Assembly: GCA_017437905.1 (NCBI GenBank)
Contig: JAFRWY010000047.1
Location: 55,641 to 119,640 of the forward strand
Source of the DNA: Eubacterium sp.
Lineage (GTDB): Bacteria; Bacillota; Clostridia; Lachnospirales; Lachnospiraceae
DNA length: 64,000 nucleotides
Direction of reading: 5' to 3'
Shown: in pieces, positions 10,748 to 19,748 of the stretch
Layout: each line of letters begins with the position of its first letter
Numbering within the stretch: position 1 is the first letter of the stretch
Notes under the pieces: model-generated
Databases searched by the model: none
Seen by the model: only the letters and a program-made list of their open reading frames with translations
What the model was told of the DNA's origin: nothing
Position numbers and translations under genes: made by a program

Positions 10748-12517
10748 TTACGGTGACACGTAGCTTTCCGCAAATTTCTTCGCCACCCGGATGATCTCTT
10801 CCTTCGAATCGTCCGACAACACACCCGAGGACTCGATCTCGTCGCAGAGCGTTGCTTCCTCGGTCCTGAAATATTCAAGCATCCGGCTGCGATACGTCAG
10901 AAGATCGTCCACCGGGATCTGCTCCATGGTATGAGCCGTCGCCGCCACCAGGATGATCACCTGCTCATACAGTTTGAAGGGCGCACCCTGGGGCTGCCGG
11001 AGCAGATGCATCAGTCCCTGCCCGTACTGCAGCTGACGCTTTGTTGTTTCATCCAGATCACTGGAGAACTGGGTGAAGACTTCCATCTCACGGTACTGGG
11101 CAAGGTCCAGACGGATGCCTCCCGCTGCCCGTTTCATGGCCTTCTTCTGGGCCGCGCCGCCGACACGGGACACCGAAAGACCTACATTTACCGCAGGCCG
11201 CTGACCTGCGAAGAACAGATTGCTCTCCAGGAAGATCTGTCCGTCCGTGATGGAAATGATGTTCGTCGGGATATAGGCCGATACATCACCGGCCTGGGTC
11301 TCCACGATGGGAAGTGCCGTCATGGAACCGCCGCCCCGTCTTGCGGAAAGATGCGCGGAGCGCTCCAGCAGACGGGAATGCAGATAGAAGACATCGCCCG
11401 GATACGCCTCACGTCCCGGAGAACGCTCCAGCAGGAGGGACAGCGCGCGATACGCGATGGCGTGCTTCGACAGATCGTCGTAAACGATCAGGACATCCTT
11501 GCCCTTCTGCATGAAATACTCTCCCAGCGCGGTTCCCGCGTAAGGAGCGATATACTGAAGCGGTGCCGGATCGCTGGCCGTCGCGGACACAACAATCGTG
11601 TAATCCATCGCTCCCTGTTTGCGTAACGTATTCACCAGATGTGCCACCGAACTGGCCTTCTGGCCGATGGCCACGTAGATGCAGATCACACCATTTCCCT
11701 TCTGGTTCAGAATGGTGTCCATCGCGATCGTGGTCTTTCCCGTCTGACGGTCGCCGATGATCAGCTCACGCTGTCCACGGCCGATGGGGAACATGGAATC
11801 TATGGACAGAAGTCCCGTATTCATGGGATCGCACACCGGCTGACGGTCGATGATCCCCGGTGCCGGGTTTTCGATCTCGCGGTAATCCTCCGCCGGGATC
11901 TCCCCCAGCCCGTCGATGGGGCTTCCAAGCGCATCCACAACACGTCCGAGATATTCCTCGCTGGCGGGAATACCCGCAGTCCGCTTCGTCCGTCGCACGA
12001 TGCTTCCTTCCGTGATCACCTCGTCGTCCCCAAACAGCACGATACCGATCTCTCCTTTGCGGAGATCCTGGACCATGCCCCGGACACCGGATTCAAAGAG
12101 CACGATCTCTCCGTAAACCACGGATTCCAGACCTGACGCGATAACGATCCCGTCACCGACACTCTTCACCCGGCCTTCCTGGACGGGAATGGCTTCCAGC
12201 GTCCAACTGTCCAAAGACGACTTAATGAGGGAGATCAGGTTCTTCGTCTGGTTCTTCCGCCCCAGCTTCGCCTGGTTGATCTCCTCAACCTTGTCCTTCA
12301 GCTGCTGCAGCCGCCCTTCCGGCGTCCAGTTATAAACCTCTCCCTCAATATGAAGGCGGAAACCGGACTTCAGGGATTCATCCTTCACCCAATCCAGCTC
12401 CACCGGACTCTTATATTTTTTCTCCAGAAATGCAATAAAGCGCTGTCTCTGTTCCTCACTGGGGGCTTCCCCGGAGTACAGGCGGGCTTTCTTCGGCGTT
12501 GTATTAGGAGTTTCCAT
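10748..12517 (-). CDS. atpA: ATP synthase F1 subunit alpha with a fused delta-like N-terminal domain
   Basis: 589 residues, against about 500 for normal alpha. The last 500 are ordinary alpha: KSVGDGIVIASGL, Walker A GDRQTGKT (255-262) and the C-terminal helical domain. The first 75 or so, with APSEEQRQRFIAFLEKKY, then a hydrophobic strand pair (FRLHIEGEVYNW), then GRLQQLKDKV, match the pattern of the C-terminal domain of subunit delta (atpH). No separate atpH lies between atpF and atpA, where it belongs. The start is the ATG at 12517, with GGAG 8 bases upstream, inside the end of atpF (14-base overlap). Alpha forms the hexamer with beta. By inference, the fused piece could receive the b stalk directly and replace delta. 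Confidence 0.93.
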   Translation of the reverse strand: METPNTTPKKARLYSGEAPSEEQRQRFIAFLEKKYKSPVELDWVKDESLKSGFRLHIEGEVYNWTPEGRLQQLKDKVEEINQAKLGRKNQTKNLISLIKSSLDSWTLEAIPVQEGRVKSVGDGIVIASGLESVVYGEIVLFESGVRGMVQDLRKGEIGIVLFGDDEVITEGSIVRRTKRTAGIPASEEYLGRVVDALGSPIDGLGEIPAEDYREIENPAPGIIDRQPVCDPMNTGLLSIDSMFPIGRGQRELIIGDRQTGKTTIAMDTILNQKGNGVICIYVAIGQKASSVAHLVNTLRKQGAMDYTIVVSATASDPAPLQYIAPYAGTALGEYFMQKGKDVLIVYDDLSKHAIAYRALSLLLERSPGREAYPGDVFYLHSRLLERSAHLSARRGGGSMTALPIVETQAGDVSAYIPTNIISITDGQIFLESNLFFAGQRPAVNVGLSVSRVGGAAQKKAMKRAAGGIRLDLAQYREMEVFTQFSSDLDETTKRQLQYGQGLMHLLRQPQGAPFKLYEQVIILVAATAHTMEQIPVDDLLTYRSRMLEYFRTEEATLCDEIESSGVLSDDSKEEIIRVAKKFAESYVSP

Positions 12518-13007
12518 CCGGTACACTCCTTTCCGCCGCCTCTAAGAATGCATCGTAGGTCGTGGACACATCCTCGGAGATCAGGATCTTCTCCGCTGCC
12601 TGCTCCACCATTTCCGTGATCTCCTTGCGGGCTCCGTCCACGATCTGCTCACGCATGGCTCTTGCTTCGTCCTTCGCATCCGCCACGATCTTCCGGGCAG
12701 TTTCCTCAGCCTCCTGCTCCCGTGTACGGCGCATCTGCTCCAGTTCCTCCGCAGCGGCCTTCTTCTTCGCCGCGATCTCCTGATCCAGTCCGGCCAGTTT
12801 GCCCTCGTATTCATGCTTCGCCGACTCGGCTTTCTCCAGGACCTCATCCGCAGTTTCCTGCATCTTCCGGTACTCATCCTCCCGCTTCGCCATGAAATTC
12901 TTCACCGGCTTATACAGCAGGAAATAAAGCCCCCCGAAAAGGAGCGTAAAATTCAGAAGATGTAAGAGGATCTGCTGGAGATCTATATTTAATGGAATTC
13001 CGTCCAT
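12504..13007 (-). CDS. atpF: ATP synthase Fo subunit b (peripheral stalk)
   Basis: 167 residues: one N-terminal membrane helix (about 12-32, LLHLLNFTLLFGGLYFLLY) followed by a long charged helix rich in Lys, Glu and Ala that forms the stalk. There is a single b gene and no b-prime. The stop overlaps the start of the delta-alpha fusion gene by 14 bases, suggesting translational coupling. In ordinary enzymes the far end of b binds subunit delta; here the only candidate receptor is the delta-like domain on alpha. Confidence 0.94.
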   Translation of the reverse strand: MDGIPLNIDLQQILLHLLNFTLLFGGLYFLLYKPVKNFMAKREDEYRKMQETADEVLEKAESAKHEYEGKLAGLDQEIAAKKKAAAEELEQMRRTREQEAEETARKIVADAKDEARAMREQIVDGARKEITEMVEQAAEKILISEDVSTTYDAFLEAAERSVPDGNS

Positions 13008-13097
13008 GTTGTGCCTCCTATGCGTAATCTCAGGATTCTTCGTTTCGTCCGGAACGGCATGCAGCTGTCATTCCGGATGCTGTAACACGAAGGATCT

Positions 13098-13544
13098 TTA
13101 CATGACGAAAATAATAAGTATGGCCACGATCAATGCATAAATGATCGCCGTCTCGATGAATACCAGACCGAGCATCAATGTGGTCCGGATGCTTCCTTCC
13201 GCTTCCGGCTGACGGGAGATACCCTCCGCCGACTTCGCGATGGCGATACCCATGGCGATCGCACCGGCCGCTGCCGCAAGTCCGACTGCGATGGCCGCTG
13301 CCAGGGCCTTGGAACCTGTATCCTCCTGCATCACAATATCTTCCGATATTACAGCCGTATCACTTTGTACATTTCCGCTGCCTGCATCAACCTTCTCGGC
13401 GCTGACCACAGCCTGCGTGGATGTAACGGCCTTTCCGTTCTCTCTTGCCTGTACGATCGACGGTCCTGCGATAACAATTCCCAGCAACAGCGTGATTGCG
13501 ATCCCCAGTCCGATAGCCAGCTTCTTCAATGTCTTCTGTTTCAT
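13098..13544 (-). CDS. atpE: ATP synthase Fo subunit c with signal-peptide-like N-terminal extension
   Basis: 148 residues, against about 70-90 for a normal c subunit. The c hairpin is residues 76-148: a Gly/Ala-rich first helix, the RQPEAEG loop (111-117) and a second helix with the ion-binding carboxylate Glu131 in FIETAIIYA. Before it stand a Lys-rich start, a hydrophobic segment (about 8-27), a possible signal peptidase site after IVQA, and a polar Thr/Ser/Glu-rich stretch of about 45 residues. The start is the ATG at 13544, preceded by AGGAGG at 6 bases. The extension looks like a cleavable or anchored leader. The glutamine that coordinates sodium in Na+-type rings is Met here, but Thr and Tyr follow Glu131, so ion choice is uncertain. 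Confidence 0.93.
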   Translation of the reverse strand: MKQKTLKKLAIGLGIAITLLLGIVIAGPSIVQARENGKAVTSTQAVVSAEKVDAGSGNVQSDTAVISEDIVMQEDTGSKALAAAIAVGLAAAAGAIAMGIAIAKSAEGISRQPEAEGSIRTTLMLGLVFIETAIIYALIVAILIIFVM

Positions 13545-13653
13545 TTTCGTCCTCCTGATTCTCTTCCGCACCTGACAGTGCGGCTCGGTTCATATTTCAA
13601 TATCAATTCCGGCGAATTGTCGGTTTCTCCTCTTTCGTCCGTTTATCTGCCGC

Positions 13654-14511
13654 TTACTCCGCAACCGCTTCCGCCTTCTGCTTCTTCGACTTCTTCTCTT
13701 TCTTAGGTTTGGGCGGATGTACCTCCGACACCTCTCCGTAGAAGACGGAGGTCAGCATTGTAAGTACGTAAGTCTGGATCAGCGCATGCAGCAACGTGAA
13801 CAGCACGCCCACCACAACCGGAAGCACGAAACTCAGCATGATGTAGTAGTAAACCAGTTCCGTAACAAGCGCTCCGGACAGCAGAGCTCCGAAAAGTCGG
13901 AAGCTCATGGAGATCGGAAGCGAGAAGTCCTTAAAGGTCTTGCCCACGCCCTTCAGTCCGTTTCCTGCGATACCTCCGGACAGGATCACCAGATAGGAGA
14001 GACATCCCATCATGATGGCGCCGTTGATATCCGCCAGCGGAGCCGGCAGGGAGATGGAATTCCCCTCCGTGGTCACAGCCTGCACACCGAAGAGCTCGAA
14101 ACAGGTTCCCACGAAAATGTAGGAGCCCGCTGCGAAGAGATACATGCCCAGGAAACCGTTCCTGTGTGGGCTGTTGCCCTTGGCCAGGTTGTCGAAGAAC
14201 CTGACCCACTCCTCGATCAGCAACTGAAATTTCCCCGGCATCAGCTTGAACCGGGGGATGACAAATATCCGGATCACCAGCGCGAAGAGCAGCAGGACCC
14301 CTGTCACCGTGAAGCCCGAGATCACCGCAGGATTCACTTCCATGCCGAAGAATGCTATTCGATTGTCCTCATGCAGCACGGCGTCCCGCATGGCCAGCTT
14401 GATCGACTCATGCTTCTCGTACTTTCCCTGCAGGAGAATTGCTCCCGCCAGGAAGACAGCAGCCAGAAGCAGGAAGATCAGGATCATCCGCACCTTCTTC
14501 TTTTTATCCAC
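13654..14511 (-). CDS. atpB: ATP synthase Fo subunit a
   Basis: About 285 residues with five to six membrane helices. The essential arginine is in SMSFRLFGALLSG (Arg205 when counting from the GTG). LPAPLADINGAI and the C-terminal HALIQTYVLTMLTSVF are family hallmarks. The C-terminus ends in a Lys/Glu-rich tail. The start is placed at the GTG at 14511, with AGGAAG 8 bases upstream; a TTG two codons earlier is possible but too close to the site. It is the first gene of the operon and forms the ion half-channels against the c-ring. Confidence 0.92.
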   Translation of the reverse strand: MDKKKKVRMILIFLLLAAVFLAGAILLQGKYEKHESIKLAMRDAVLHEDNRIAFFGMEVNPAVISGFTVTGVLLLFALVIRIFVIPRFKLMPGKFQLLIEEWVRFFDNLAKGNSPHRNGFLGMYLFAAGSYIFVGTCFELFGVQAVTTEGNSISLPAPLADINGAIMMGCLSYLVILSGGIAGNGLKGVGKTFKDFSLPISMSFRLFGALLSGALVTELVYYYIMLSFVLPVVVGVLFTLLHALIQTYVLTMLTSVFYGEVSEVHPPKPKKEKKSKKQKAEAVAE

Positions 14512-14595
14512 AGGCAAGACTTCCTTTCTGTTACAAAATGTCGTCGCAGCTGACCGGAGAACAATCTCTTCGTCAGCCTTGGAAAACCAACCTAT

Positions 14596-14624
14596 ATTTT
14601 ACTCTCTCTCCCCATGAAAATCAA
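14596..14624 (-). promoter_or_regulatory. Sigma-A type promoter of the ATP synthase operon
   Basis: TTGATT (14619-14624) and TAAAAT (14596-14601) on the minus strand with a 17-base spacer, about 85 bases before atpB. The leader between them holds a GCTGAC/GTCAGC inverted repeat. Confidence 0.6.
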
Positions 14625-14635
14625 TCCATACGAAC

Positions 14636-14668
14636 GAAGAAAGCGCAGGCAAATTCACTTGCCTGCGC
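14636..14668 (-). terminator. Rho-independent terminator after deoC
   Basis: GCGCAGGCAA and TTGCCTGCGC (14643-14668) form a perfect 10-base stem with a 6-base loop, followed on the minus strand by TTTCTTC. It separates deoC from the ATP synthase promoter. Confidence 0.85.
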
Positions 14669-14756
14669 CTGCCCGACAGAAGCCTCGTCCATCTGTCAGG
14701 TCATCACTATTCCATATTGTCTGCAGACAGGCATGCCTGCCCATAGGTCGCATCGA

Positions 14757-15410
14757 TCATTCAGCAGCCTTCACCAGCTTCACCACCCGGCTGGTGCCCA
14801 GGCGGCTGGCTCCCAGCTCCAAGAATTGCGCTGCGTCCTCCAGCGTCGCAATTCCGCCTGCAGCCTTGATCTTCACATTCGGTCCCACATGCTTTCGGAA
14901 CAGCTCCACATCCGCAAATGTTGCGCCTCCCGTGGAAAAACCGGTGGACGTCTTGATGAAGTCCGCACCGGACTCCGTCACGATCTCACACATTTTTATC
15001 TTCTCTTCTTCTGTCAGGAGACAGGTTTCGATGATCACCTTCAGAATCCGACAGTTACAGGCTTCCCGGATAGCGCGGATCTCCGCCAGAACCGCATCAT
15101 ACTCCCCGGCCTTCAGCCGGCCGATATTGATTACCATATCAATCTCGTCCGCACCCTTTGCTACGGCATCCTTCGTCTCGAACACCTTCGCCTCGGTGGT
15201 CATATTTCCGTTGGGAAAGCCTATCACCGTGCAGATCCGCATCCGATCTCCCGCGTACTCCTTTGCCTGCGCCACATAGCAGGGCGGGATACACACCGAA
15301 GCTGTCTGATATTTGATGGCATCATCCAGCAGTCCCCGGATCTCCTCCCACATGGCTGTCTGCTGCAGAAGCGTGTGGTCACACGCCGCAAGAATCTCAT
15401 GTACATCCAT
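14757..15410 (-). CDS. deoC: Deoxyribose-phosphate aldolase
   Basis: 217 residues, the normal length of the short bacterial form. It cleaves 2-deoxyribose-5-phosphate to glyceraldehyde-3-phosphate and acetaldehyde in deoxynucleoside breakdown. The Schiff-base lysine is Lys153 in DFIKTSTGF, and Lys182 in KIKAAGGI and Asp91 in DEIDMVIN complete the site. GAGGAGA precedes the ATG. It starts 20 bases after the CotH-family gene and ends in a clear terminator, so the two may share a transcript although their functions look unrelated. Cytidine deaminase, another nucleoside salvage enzyme, is encoded 40 kb away. Confidence 0.96.
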   Translation of the reverse strand: MDVHEILAACDHTLLQQTAMWEEIRGLLDDAIKYQTASVCIPPCYVAQAKEYAGDRMRICTVIGFPNGNMTTEAKVFETKDAVAKGADEIDMVINIGRLKAGEYDAVLAEIRAIREACNCRILKVIIETCLLTEEEKIKMCEIVTESGADFIKTSTGFSTGGATFADVELFRKHVGPNVKIKAAGGIATLEDAAQFLELGASRLGTSRVVKLVKAAE

Positions 15411-15430
15411 AGTTATTTCTCCTCTTTATA

Positions 15431-17842
15431 TCACTCACGCAAATATCCAGCTTTGTCAAATGAATACTTCACTCCGTCGATCACGTAGGAACGTCCTGCG
15501 GCGTACCAGCCGTCCTTCACGCCGTACCACCAGCCGCGCTTCGCTTTATGCCAGCTGCACCGTACCGGATCCTTCTGCACACCGTTTTTCCCGATCCACC
15601 AGCCCCTGACGAACTCGCTGTAAGCCATATAACCGCTGTCATGGAAATAGTACCATTTGCCGTCGATCTTCTTCCATGTATTCCTGTAATAATCACCGCC
15701 GCCCAGGCTGTACCACCAGCCGCCTTTTGACTTCTTCCAGCCACCGATGACCCGGACAGTGCACTCCGCCGTCACCTGGGTTTCCCCGGATACGGAGAAT
15801 ACATAGACCCGAACCTTTGTAACCCCTTCCTGCCTTGCGATCAGCGCTCCGCCCGGAGTCAGTTCGGCAACGGAGGGATCATCGATCTCCAGATACGCAC
15901 TTCCGATGGAAGCCAGCCGCGGAAGGATCGATACCGTAATTCCCGCGTGCTCTCCCGGTTTCAGCTGCAGTGTCTTCGTGCTAAAGCTCACAGATGAAGG
16001 TTCGGGCTGATTTCCGTCCACCACCGCAAACTTCACGGATTTCTTCGTCCCTGTGGGCAGCTCTGCCGTGATGGTCGCGGTTCCTTTGCCCAACATTTCC
16101 ACAACCCCATCGGAGGAAACACGGACAACACCCTCATCCGAAGAGGTCCAGATCACGGACTGATCCTGGGCATCCTCGGGAAATACCGAATACTCCACCC
16201 GGGAATACTGATCAGACAGATTTCCCCAGAATTCCTTTCTCTGGAACAGGATCTCGTCTGCCTTCGTAGCCTTTGACTTCTCAATATACTTTGCCTTGTA
16301 CACCTGGTCTTCCGTCGCCGTCTGATCCTCGTCACCCTTCTTAAACAGGGACCCGTCCGGCCGCTGCCAGCCCAGGAAGACATATCCTTCCTTCTCCGGC
16401 GTCCGATAATAGATATAGCCTTCCTTCGCAACATAGGTATAATTATCTTCCTGTCCCTCATCCTGCCACGTGATCCGGCAGATCTCCGTATCCAGATCCC
16501 CGATATGCGCATCAAACCAGGCCGTCCGAAGCCGGATCCATTTCTTCAATCCGTCGATATTTTCCCGGAAGGTATGCTCGTCCTCCAGGTTCCATATCTC
16601 CTGATCCGCCGCCTGGGAGGCCACGATCTCCTCATAGTACCCGTCCAGCAGACCGCCGTCCTCCGATGCTTCCAGCAGCTTCTCCCGCAGCACCTGCCAC
16701 TCCCGTTTTACCTCCTGCCGGAAAGCCGAATCATACAGCATCGCCGGGATCCACACGCCTTCGATCATGAAGCCTTCCGCATCCAGTCCTTCTTCCGAAT
16801 CCTGGAAGACCATGCCCCAGGCAATATCAAAATCCCACAGCGGGCCCCAGTAGATCTTCCCAAGACTTCCTTCCTCATCCTGCTCCTTGTAGAAATAGGT
16901 ACTGCCCGTATTGTATGCATCTCCGTTCAGGGAGATCTGCTGGATCAGCCAGTAATCCGCCGCTGACTTCATGTCCATGAGATCACGGTAGGCTGTTCCG
17001 TCTTCTCCCTTGAAATCCTTTCCATAGAGAGCATCCTCAAACTTCCGGATGTAGCTGCGGATATAGGTCTTCTGCGCTTCATTTTCGTAACCGCCGTCTG
17101 CCGGTTCGAAATTCGGGGTATGGTTCGTAAGATTCACACCCCGATCTGTCCGGAAGTTGCCTCCGTAGCCCTCCGCAGTCTGATCTCCGAACTGAATGAG
17201 ATACCCTCCGGTGATGACCTCCGGATCCGTATCCCCTTCCTTCAGCTCGTTCATCTCCACCCGGTTCGTGCCCACCCGCACATGCTCCGCCAGATTGTAG
17301 CTTCCGAGATACGTTCCGTTCATCACCACATCCACAGGAACGCACTGTGGCGTAAATGCAAAGCCCATCTGCTCTCCCAGCCATGCGGTGAAACGGTCCT
17401 TCATCTGCGTCTCATCCACGGCATTTGCCAGAAGTACCCAATGCTTGTTGGTACCCATCCCCAGAAGATCCGCCTTCTTGTCCAGCTTGATCTTATAGGG
17501 CTTCTTGTCATATTTCCAGGTGGAATTCCCGCGTCCCCGAATGGTCATCGCCAGACCACTGACACTCTCCAGCTCCGCATCCGGCATATCACTGAACCGG
17601 AACCCATCCGGCACCACGATATCCATGGTCCCCGTGCAGGTGGTGTTGTGCTCCGGGTCTGTGTTCATATCCTCAATAGTCACCTCGGACTCATCGATGT
17701 GGATGTAGATCACAGGGATACCATGATCCACCACCGGATCTTCCCCCTCTGCCCGGGCCACTATCGGCAGCAGCCACAGGAAACATGCGATGGCGGCCAG
17801 CAGCCACACCATCGATATACTGAATCTCTTCCGTCTCTCCAT
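15431..17842 (-). CDS. Secreted CotH-family protein with Ig-like and cell-wall-binding repeats
   Basis: 803 residues. A signal peptide (1-31, ending VARA) is followed by a CotH kinase-like domain (about 40-460) with RGRGNSTW (102-109) and WDFDIAWG (336-343), the ATP-binding and catalytic signatures of the family. Then come a short repeat of the Listeria-Bacteroides type (GYVFLGWQRPDG), two Big-2-like Ig domains (about 545-715), and Trp/Tyr-rich C-terminal repeats (KIDGKWYYFHDSGYM) like choline/cell-wall-binding modules. CotH of Bacillus is a spore-coat protein kinase; secreted relatives in gut Firmicutes are mostly uncharacterised. GGAGGAGA precedes the ATG. It is likely wall-attached through the Trp/Tyr repeats. 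Confidence 0.9.
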   Translation of the reverse strand: MERRKRFSISMVWLLAAIACFLWLLPIVARAEGEDPVVDHGIPVIYIHIDESEVTIEDMNTDPEHNTTCTGTMDIVVPDGFRFSDMPDAELESVSGLAMTIRGRGNSTWKYDKKPYKIKLDKKADLLGMGTNKHWVLLANAVDETQMKDRFTAWLGEQMGFAFTPQCVPVDVVMNGTYLGSYNLAEHVRVGTNRVEMNELKEGDTDPEVITGGYLIQFGDQTAEGYGGNFRTDRGVNLTNHTPNFEPADGGYENEAQKTYIRSYIRKFEDALYGKDFKGEDGTAYRDLMDMKSAADYWLIQQISLNGDAYNTGSTYFYKEQDEEGSLGKIYWGPLWDFDIAWGMVFQDSEEGLDAEGFMIEGVWIPAMLYDSAFRQEVKREWQVLREKLLEASEDGGLLDGYYEEIVASQAADQEIWNLEDEHTFRENIDGLKKWIRLRTAWFDAHIGDLDTEICRITWQDEGQEDNYTYVAKEGYIYYRTPEKEGYVFLGWQRPDGSLFKKGDEDQTATEDQVYKAKYIEKSKATKADEILFQRKEFWGNLSDQYSRVEYSVFPEDAQDQSVIWTSSDEGVVRVSSDGVVEMLGKGTATITAELPTGTKKSVKFAVVDGNQPEPSSVSFSTKTLQLKPGEHAGITVSILPRLASIGSAYLEIDDPSVAELTPGGALIARQEGVTKVRVYVFSVSGETQVTAECTVRVIGGWKKSKGGWWYSLGGGDYYRNTWKKIDGKWYYFHDSGYMAYSEFVRGWWIGKNGVQKDPVRCSWHKAKRGWWYGVKDGWYAAGRSYVIDGVKYSFDKAGYLRE

Positions 17843-17860
17843 AGTTCTCCTCCATATACA

Positions 17861-17890
17861 GTTATAGTAACATATTTTGCTCCTTCTGAA
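17861..17890 (-). promoter_or_regulatory. Candidate promoter of the CotH-family gene
   Basis: TTCAGA and TATAAC on the minus strand with an 18-base spacer, ending about 18 bases before the start codon. The match is moderate. Confidence 0.35.
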
Positions 17891-17944
17891 CAGACGCGGG
17901 CAGGATGCAGTCTGCCTGAAATCCGATGTCAGGCGTGCCTTCCA

Positions 17945-17977
17945 TACAAAACGGGGACAGCTTTCGCTGCCCCCCGT
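17945..17977 (-). terminator. Terminator at the end of the mannan operon
   Basis: An imperfect GC-rich stem (GGGGCAGC/GCTGTCCC region, 17951-17977) with a GAAA loop, followed by TTTTG on the minus strand, 7 bases beyond the last mannan gene. Confidence 0.7.
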
Positions 17978-17983
17978 CGGGAT

Positions 17984-19603
17984 TTAATATTTCATTCTCT
18001 GGAAGGGACACAGGGGAAGCCCTGCTGCGTTGTAGAGATTCACCTTGCCGTAGTTGAAGAATCCATAACGGATGCCTTCCACGGGCTGCTCCGCCAGGAT
18101 CCGCACCTCTTCGCCGTCGATCACCACCTTCGGCACGATCCACTCCTCCTGCCCTGCGGGCCGGACCTCAAAGCCGAAGACATGCCGTGCATCCCGGACG
18201 CCCCGTTCCTTTCTCAGATCCAGGAGGGAATTCTCACCGATGGTTACATTTCCGTAGGTATTTGTGAAATGCAGCACCAGCTCGCCCCGCTTCCACTGGA
18301 TCTCGCTGACGTGCATGCTGCGGGCGCCATCCTTTCGGTCTCCGTAAATGCCTTCCAGCACCTCCCGCGCTGCATGTTCGCCGGGAGTTGTTTTATCCGT
18401 GGGATGTACATTGTCATACTCTCCGCAGTCAATGAGGGGCACCAGAAGTGCATGGTCTGTGGACAGCACCGCCTTCTCCTGGGCTTCCCGAAGATACGCC
18501 CAGTCCCGCAGATCCTCACATCCGCGTCCAATGAACATGGGCAGCTGCAGGATCACCACCGGCAGAGCATTCTCCTCGAAGAGCTCCCGGAACTCCCGGA
18601 TCAGCTCCGTAAGCAGCACCATATACCCCGATGCCTTCGGACTGTCCTCTTCTCCCTGATAATACAGGATTCCCCGGGCTGCCACAGGAGCAATGCGCTC
18701 CAGCATGGTATGATACACCCCGCTGGGACGGAAGGCCGACCGAAGTCCCTTCGGAGGCGGCCAGGGATAATCCCCTGCCACTGCCGAAAGCTCCTCCGGT
18801 GTAATGTCCGGATTCTTCGCCCTTGCCTCCGCCGCCAGAGTCAGATGCCGCTCCACCATGGCATTGTATTCCAGCAGCAGCCGGTCATAATCCTCCTCAG
18901 ACTGACCTTCGATGGCCGCTGCATATTCTTCCTGATATATACGTCCTTCCGGATACCTGGCCAGCCGCTCCTCCGACAGCCAGCAGGATATGGAGGTTCC
19001 TCCCTGGTAACAGTCGATGATCCCTACCGGAACCTGCAGTGCCCCATGCAGCTTCTTCGCAAAGAAGTAACCCACTCCGGACACATCCCGGAAGTTTCCG
19101 TTCTGAAGGCTTCGCCAGGTCTGTCCTGCCTCCTGTTCCAGCACCGCGTCATCGATCACCGGAGTTTTGATGCATTTGAAATACCGCACCTCCGGCAGAT
19201 CCGCAGTAGCAAGCTCCTGCTCACCGCCATCCGCATTCTGCAGCTCGAACTCGATATTGGACTGACCGTTGTCGATCCACACTTCACCGTAGTACACGTC
19301 CTGTATGACCCTCCGGCTGACAGCTCCGGGCTTCCTGTCCCATCCTGCTGCTTCCGTGTTCTGTCCACCGGCTGTCCCGACACGACCCTCCATGGGTGTC
19401 TCCGTCACAGTCATGGTATAGGGGCCACCGGTCTCGTGAGCAGGCAGCCGCACCAGGAAATGTCCCCCCACCGCCACATCTTCCGCAGCGGTTCCGTCGA
19501 TCTCCACACGTATCCTGCTTCCATCCTTCGCTTCACCGAAGACACGGACTTCCTTCTCTCTCTGTAAGACCATATGGTCTGAAAATATGGCCGCAAGTCT
19601 CAT
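17984..19603 (-). CDS. CE17-like mannan O-acetylesterase (SGNH fold, sialate-acetylesterase superfamily)
   Basis: 539 residues without a signal peptide, so it should act in the cytoplasm on imported oligosaccharides. An N-terminal beta-rich domain is followed by an SGNH core with DNGQSN (Ser115), YYQGEED and DNVHPTDK (Asp397, His400), and the last 120 or so residues are another beta-sandwich (CBM35-like). General databases would call it sialate O-acetylesterase. The mannan context and its place beside CE2 match the CE2/CE17 esterase pair described in Roseburia intestinalis, which together strip acetyl groups from mannooligosaccharides, CE17 preferring a position CE2 does not attack well. It is the last gene of the operon. 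The ATG at 19603 has GGAGAGGGAG upstream. Confidence 0.85.
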   Translation of the reverse strand: MRLAAIFSDHMVLQREKEVRVFGEAKDGSRIRVEIDGTAAEDVAVGGHFLVRLPAHETGGPYTMTVTETPMEGRVGTAGGQNTEAAGWDRKPGAVSRRVIQDVYYGEVWIDNGQSNIEFELQNADGGEQELATADLPEVRYFKCIKTPVIDDAVLEQEAGQTWRSLQNGNFRDVSGVGYFFAKKLHGALQVPVGIIDCYQGGTSISCWLSEERLARYPEGRIYQEEYAAAIEGQSEEDYDRLLLEYNAMVERHLTLAAEARAKNPDITPEELSAVAGDYPWPPPKGLRSAFRPSGVYHTMLERIAPVAARGILYYQGEEDSPKASGYMVLLTELIREFRELFEENALPVVILQLPMFIGRGCEDLRDWAYLREAQEKAVLSTDHALLVPLIDCGEYDNVHPTDKTTPGEHAAREVLEGIYGDRKDGARSMHVSEIQWKRGELVLHFTNTYGNVTIGENSLLDLRKERGVRDARHVFGFEVRPAGQEEWIVPKVVIDGEEVRILAEQPVEGIRYGFFNYGKVNLYNAAGLPLCPFQRMKY

Positions 19604-19748
19604 CCCCGCTTATCTCCCTCTCCTATATCATTTCCATGTTATCCTGAACCAAAGGAGCTTTCGCACTGCTACGCATTCCCTGTCCGTATGCGCCACCGCG
19701 CACAAAGCACCGGAACGCCTGTACAATCCGGCTCAGAATGACATGTTT

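Noticed and set aside
13098-13544. A definite sodium-driven ATP synthase
   Set aside because: Only part of the sodium ligand set is present (Gln replaced by Met), so ion specificity cannot be called.
17984-19603. Sialate O-acetylesterase acting on sialic acids
   Set aside because: The fold family fits, but there is no sialic-acid gene nearby and the mannan context with CE2 favours a CE17-type mannan esterase.
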